Shown one piece after another: positions 4,782 through 7,031 of a stretch of 7,031 nt of DNA (the stretch's first letter is position 1; the number at the start of each line of letters is the position of its first letter). The notes beneath the pieces are model-generated. The model worked only from the letters and a program-made list of their open reading frames with translations. It ran no database searches and was not told the origin of the DNA. The stretch lies in assembly GCA_014377155.1 (NCBI GenBank), contig JACMQD010000417.1, positions 1 to 7,031 of the forward strand, in the 5' to 3' direction. Source of the stretch: Herminiimonas sp. (GTDB lineage Bacteria > Pseudomonadota > Gammaproteobacteria > Burkholderiales > Burkholderiaceae). The position numbers and the translations under genes are program-made.

Positions 4782-7031
4782 TCAGCCTCCGCGCGGCAAT
4801 CGCCGCAGCCGCAAGGCGTTGATCACCACCACCGCCGAGCTGAGCGACATGCCGATGCCGGATAGCCAGGGATTGAGAAATCCGAGCGCTGCAGCCGGAA
4901 TCGCTAGCGCGTTGTAGACAGTGGCCCAAGCCAGGTTTTGACGAATCACGGCGCTGGTTTGCGTTGCGGTGGTGGCTGCGTCGCGCAGCGATGACAGGCG
5001 GCAGGACAGCAACACGCAATCGGCATGGATCTGCGCCAGTGCCGTGCCACTGCCCATGGCGAACGAGACATCGGCAGCGCGCAACACGGCGGCGTCGTTG
5101 ATGCCGTCGCCAACCATCGCCACAATCGCGCCGTCTCGTTGCAGGCACTGGATGAAGGCCAGTTTTTCATCCGGCGAATGGTCGCCGTGCGCGGCGTCGA
5201 TGCCGAGCTGATCGGCGACACGGCGTGCGACGGCCTGGCGGTCGCCGCTTAGCAGGATGACGGTCTTGCCCCGTTCCTGGAAATACCGCACAACGTCCTG
5301 CGCATCGTCGCGCACGCTGTCAGCCAGATCGAAGCGTGCCAGCCAGCCCGCTTCGCTGCCAAGCCAGATCGATGTTACGTCGTCGGAGCATTCCAGGGTG
5401 GACGGCCGACCGCTTATCGACTGCACGAATGCGGCGCTGCCGAGGCGGTATCGCATGCCGCCTACCAGACCTTCGAGTCCCTTGCCGAGAAGGTGCGCCA
5501 CCTCGCGTGCTGCCAGTTTTTCGAGGCCGTCGGCTGCCGTCACGATTGCCCCCGCCAGCGGATGCGTGCTCGACGCCTCCAGTGCTGCGGCCACCTGCAG
5601 GCAATGGGTGCGCGAATCCGCATCGAGCAGTTCGACATGGTGCAGCAGGGGCTTGCCGAAAGTCAGCGTGCCGGTCTTGTCGAAAATCACATGGGTTGAT
5701 CGGTGCAGGGTTTCGAGCACATGCGGCTGCACGATCAACACGCCAAGCCGGACCAGACGGTCGGTTGCCGCTGCCAGCGCGGTCGGTGTCGCCAGCGACA
5801 GCGCGCACGGACACGACACCACCAGCACGGCAATCGCGATCGGCCAGGCGCGCGCCGGATCGATCACTTGCCAAAGCATGAATACCACCACCGCAAACAG
5901 TAGCAGCACCACCACGAACCATGCCGCTACCTTGTCGGCCCATAGCGACAGCGGCGGGTTGCCCTGTCCGGCACGATCGATCAATTTCACCAGCAGCGAC
6001 AAGGTACTGTCGCTGGCCGGCCGGGTTACGCGCATCACGATCGGCTGCGTGGCGTTGATCGCACCGCCGGGAATCAGCGCACCGACCGCATGGGGCATGG
6101 CGCGGCTTTCGCCGGTCAGCAAGGCAAGATCGACCTCGGTTGCGCCTTCGACGATGATACCGTCGGCGGCGATTGCCTCGCCCGGCCGGATCAGGATCAG
6201 GTCGCCCTCGCGTAATTCGCCGGCTGCCACCAGCTCGGTATCGCGACACCCGGGATAGCCGCGCATACGCCAGGCCGATGCCGGCAGTGCCTGTTGCAGA
6301 TTGTCGAGTGCGGAAGCTGCCTTGCGGCGCGCGACTAGTTCAAGGTAGCGGCTGCCTAGCAGCAGAAAGATGAACATCGTCACCGAATCGAAATAGACCT
6401 CACCGGTGCCACGCATGGTAGCGACTACGCTGGCGCCGAACGCAGCCATGATGCCGAGTGCGACCGGCACGTCCATACCGGGCATGCGATTTTTGACATT
6501 GATCCATGCGCCGCGGAAGAACGGCAGCGCCGAATACGCCACTGCCGGCAGCGTCAGCAACAGGCTGGCCCAGCGCATCATGCCGCTCATGTCGGCGTCC
6601 ATGGTGCCGTCGGTGGCAAGGTAGACCGGCAGCGCATACATCATCACTTGCATCATCGACAGGCCGGCGATGAACAATTGTCGAAACAGTGTCTTTTGCG
6701 CGCGCGCCAGTTGCGCCCCATGTTTTTGCGGATCGAACGGATAAGCCGGATAGCCGATTTCGCGCACCGAGGCCAGAATGTCACTCGGCTTGCAGGCATC
6801 GTTGCGCCATCTGACATGCAGTCGTTCGGTCGCGACATTGAGGTCGATGGCCTCGATGCCGGCGACGCGCGCGAGGCGGCGTTCGATCAACCAAACGCAG
6901 GCGGCGCAGCGGATGCCTTCGATGGTGAAGGTGGCTTCAGCGGTTTGGTGGTCAGGGTTGTCGAACCGGGCGGTATCGTAAAGACGCAATTCGGGTGGAA
7001 TCAGCCTATCCCGTGCAGCCGTGGCGGAGAA
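4782..7031 (-). CDS. ccoI: CcoI (FixI) copper-transporting P1B-type ATPase, 5' end cut off by window edge
   Basis: The frame is open from 7031 down to the stop at 4782, giving 749 visible residues; the start and the Cys-rich N-terminal part typical of CcoI lie outside. Numbering from the first visible residue, a heavy-metal-binding domain with GIRCAAC (Cys42, Cys45) comes first. Eight membrane segments follow at about 116-138, 152-171, 187-207, 212-231, 367-389, 395-419, 697-717 and 722-741. ATPase motifs are TGES (306-309), the membrane metal-site CPC (407-409), the phosphorylation motif DKTGT with Asp451, the P1B HP dipeptide (490-491), and GDGIND (641-646). Members of this family move copper across the inner membrane for the CcoN copper site rather than for copper resistance. 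The neighbours ccoS and ccoNOQP support CcoI over a general CopA. A TTG at 6989 is not taken as the start, since the residues before it (IPPELRLYD) continue the family pattern. Confidence 0.96.
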   Translation of the reverse strand, partial: FSATAARDRLIPPELRLYDTARFDNPDHQTAEATFTIEGIRCAACVWLIERRLARVAGIEAIDLNVATERLHVRWRNDACKPSDILASVREIGYPAYPFDPQKHGAQLARAQKTLFRQLFIAGLSMMQVMMYALPVYLATDGTMDADMSGMMRWASLLLTLPAVAYSALPFFRGAWINVKNRMPGMDVPVALGIMAAFGASVVATMRGTGEVYFDSVTMFIFLLLGSRYLELVARRKAASALDNLQQALPASAWRMRGYPGCRDTELVAAGELREGDLILIRPGEAIAADGIIVEGATEVDLALLTGESRAMPHAVGALIPGGAINATQPIVMRVTRPASDSTLSLLVKLIDRAGQGNPPLSLWADKVAAWFVVVLLLFAVVVFMLWQVIDPARAWPIAIAVLVVSCPCALSLATPTALAAATDRLVRLGVLIVQPHVLETLHRSTHVIFDKTGTLTFGKPLLHHVELLDADSRTHCLQVAAALEASSTHPLAGAIVTAADGLEKLAAREVAHLLGKGLEGLVGGMRYRLGSAAFVQSISGRPSTLECSDDVTSIWLGSEAGWLARFDLADSVRDDAQDVVRYFQERGKTVILLSGDRQAVARRVADQLGIDAAHGDHSPDEKLAFIQCLQRDGAIVAMVGDGINDAAVLRAADVSFAMGSGTALAQIHADCVLLSCRLSSLRDAATTATQTSAVIRQNLAWATVYNALAIPAAALGFLNPWLSGIGMSLSSAVVVINALRLRRLPRGG

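Noticed and set aside
5257..6258. Plus-strand open frame (333 codons) opposite ccoI
   Set aside because: The translation is dominated by Ser, Arg, Thr and Ala with no recognisable motif, and it lies wholly over the conserved ATPase core of ccoI. It is an antisense shadow.

Overview
The window holds a cbb3-type cytochrome c oxidase locus, read entirely from the minus strand. Transcription runs from high to low coordinates: ccoI (5' end cut off by the window edge), ccoS, an intergenic region with an FNR/ANR-type box, ccoN, ccoO, ccoQ, ccoP, a 161-base gap, then ccoG (3' end cut off by the window edge). Nearly every base is accounted for. The only non-coding stretches are 4496-4622 (127 bases), 3053-3067, one base at 2437, and 1150-1310 (161 bases). 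No tRNA, rRNA, CRISPR array, insertion sequence or phage feature was seen.

The organism is most likely a betaproteobacterium, perhaps of the Burkholderiales. The basis is the moderately high GC content, the overall look of the proteins, a CcoP with two N-terminal membrane segments, and the order ccoI-ccoS-ccoNOQP-ccoG. This is inference from recollection of the families, not from a search, and no genus can be given.

How the genes work together: CcoN is the catalytic haem-copper subunit that reduces O2. CcoO (one c-type haem) and CcoP (two c-type haems) pass electrons to it. CcoQ is a small membrane subunit linked to assembly and stability. CcoI is a P1B-type copper ATPase, CcoG a membrane iron-sulfur protein that acts on copper, and CcoS a small assembly factor; all three help put the metal centres into the oxidase. 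The expected remaining assembly gene, ccoH, would lie just beyond the low-coordinate edge if the usual ccoG-ccoH order holds.

Regulation: a perfect TTGAT-N4-ATCAA box at 4555-4568 is centred 41.5 bases upstream of the start site predicted from a -10-like hexamer at 4527-4532. That is the geometry of a class II FNR-activated promoter, and it fits induction of this high-affinity oxidase at low oxygen.

The region is well conserved and ordinary, and I see no undescribed system. The points worth a second look are start-site corrections, a 52-residue gene (ccoS) that is easy to miss, the oxygen-responsive promoter geometry, and two stem-loops between ccoP and ccoG.
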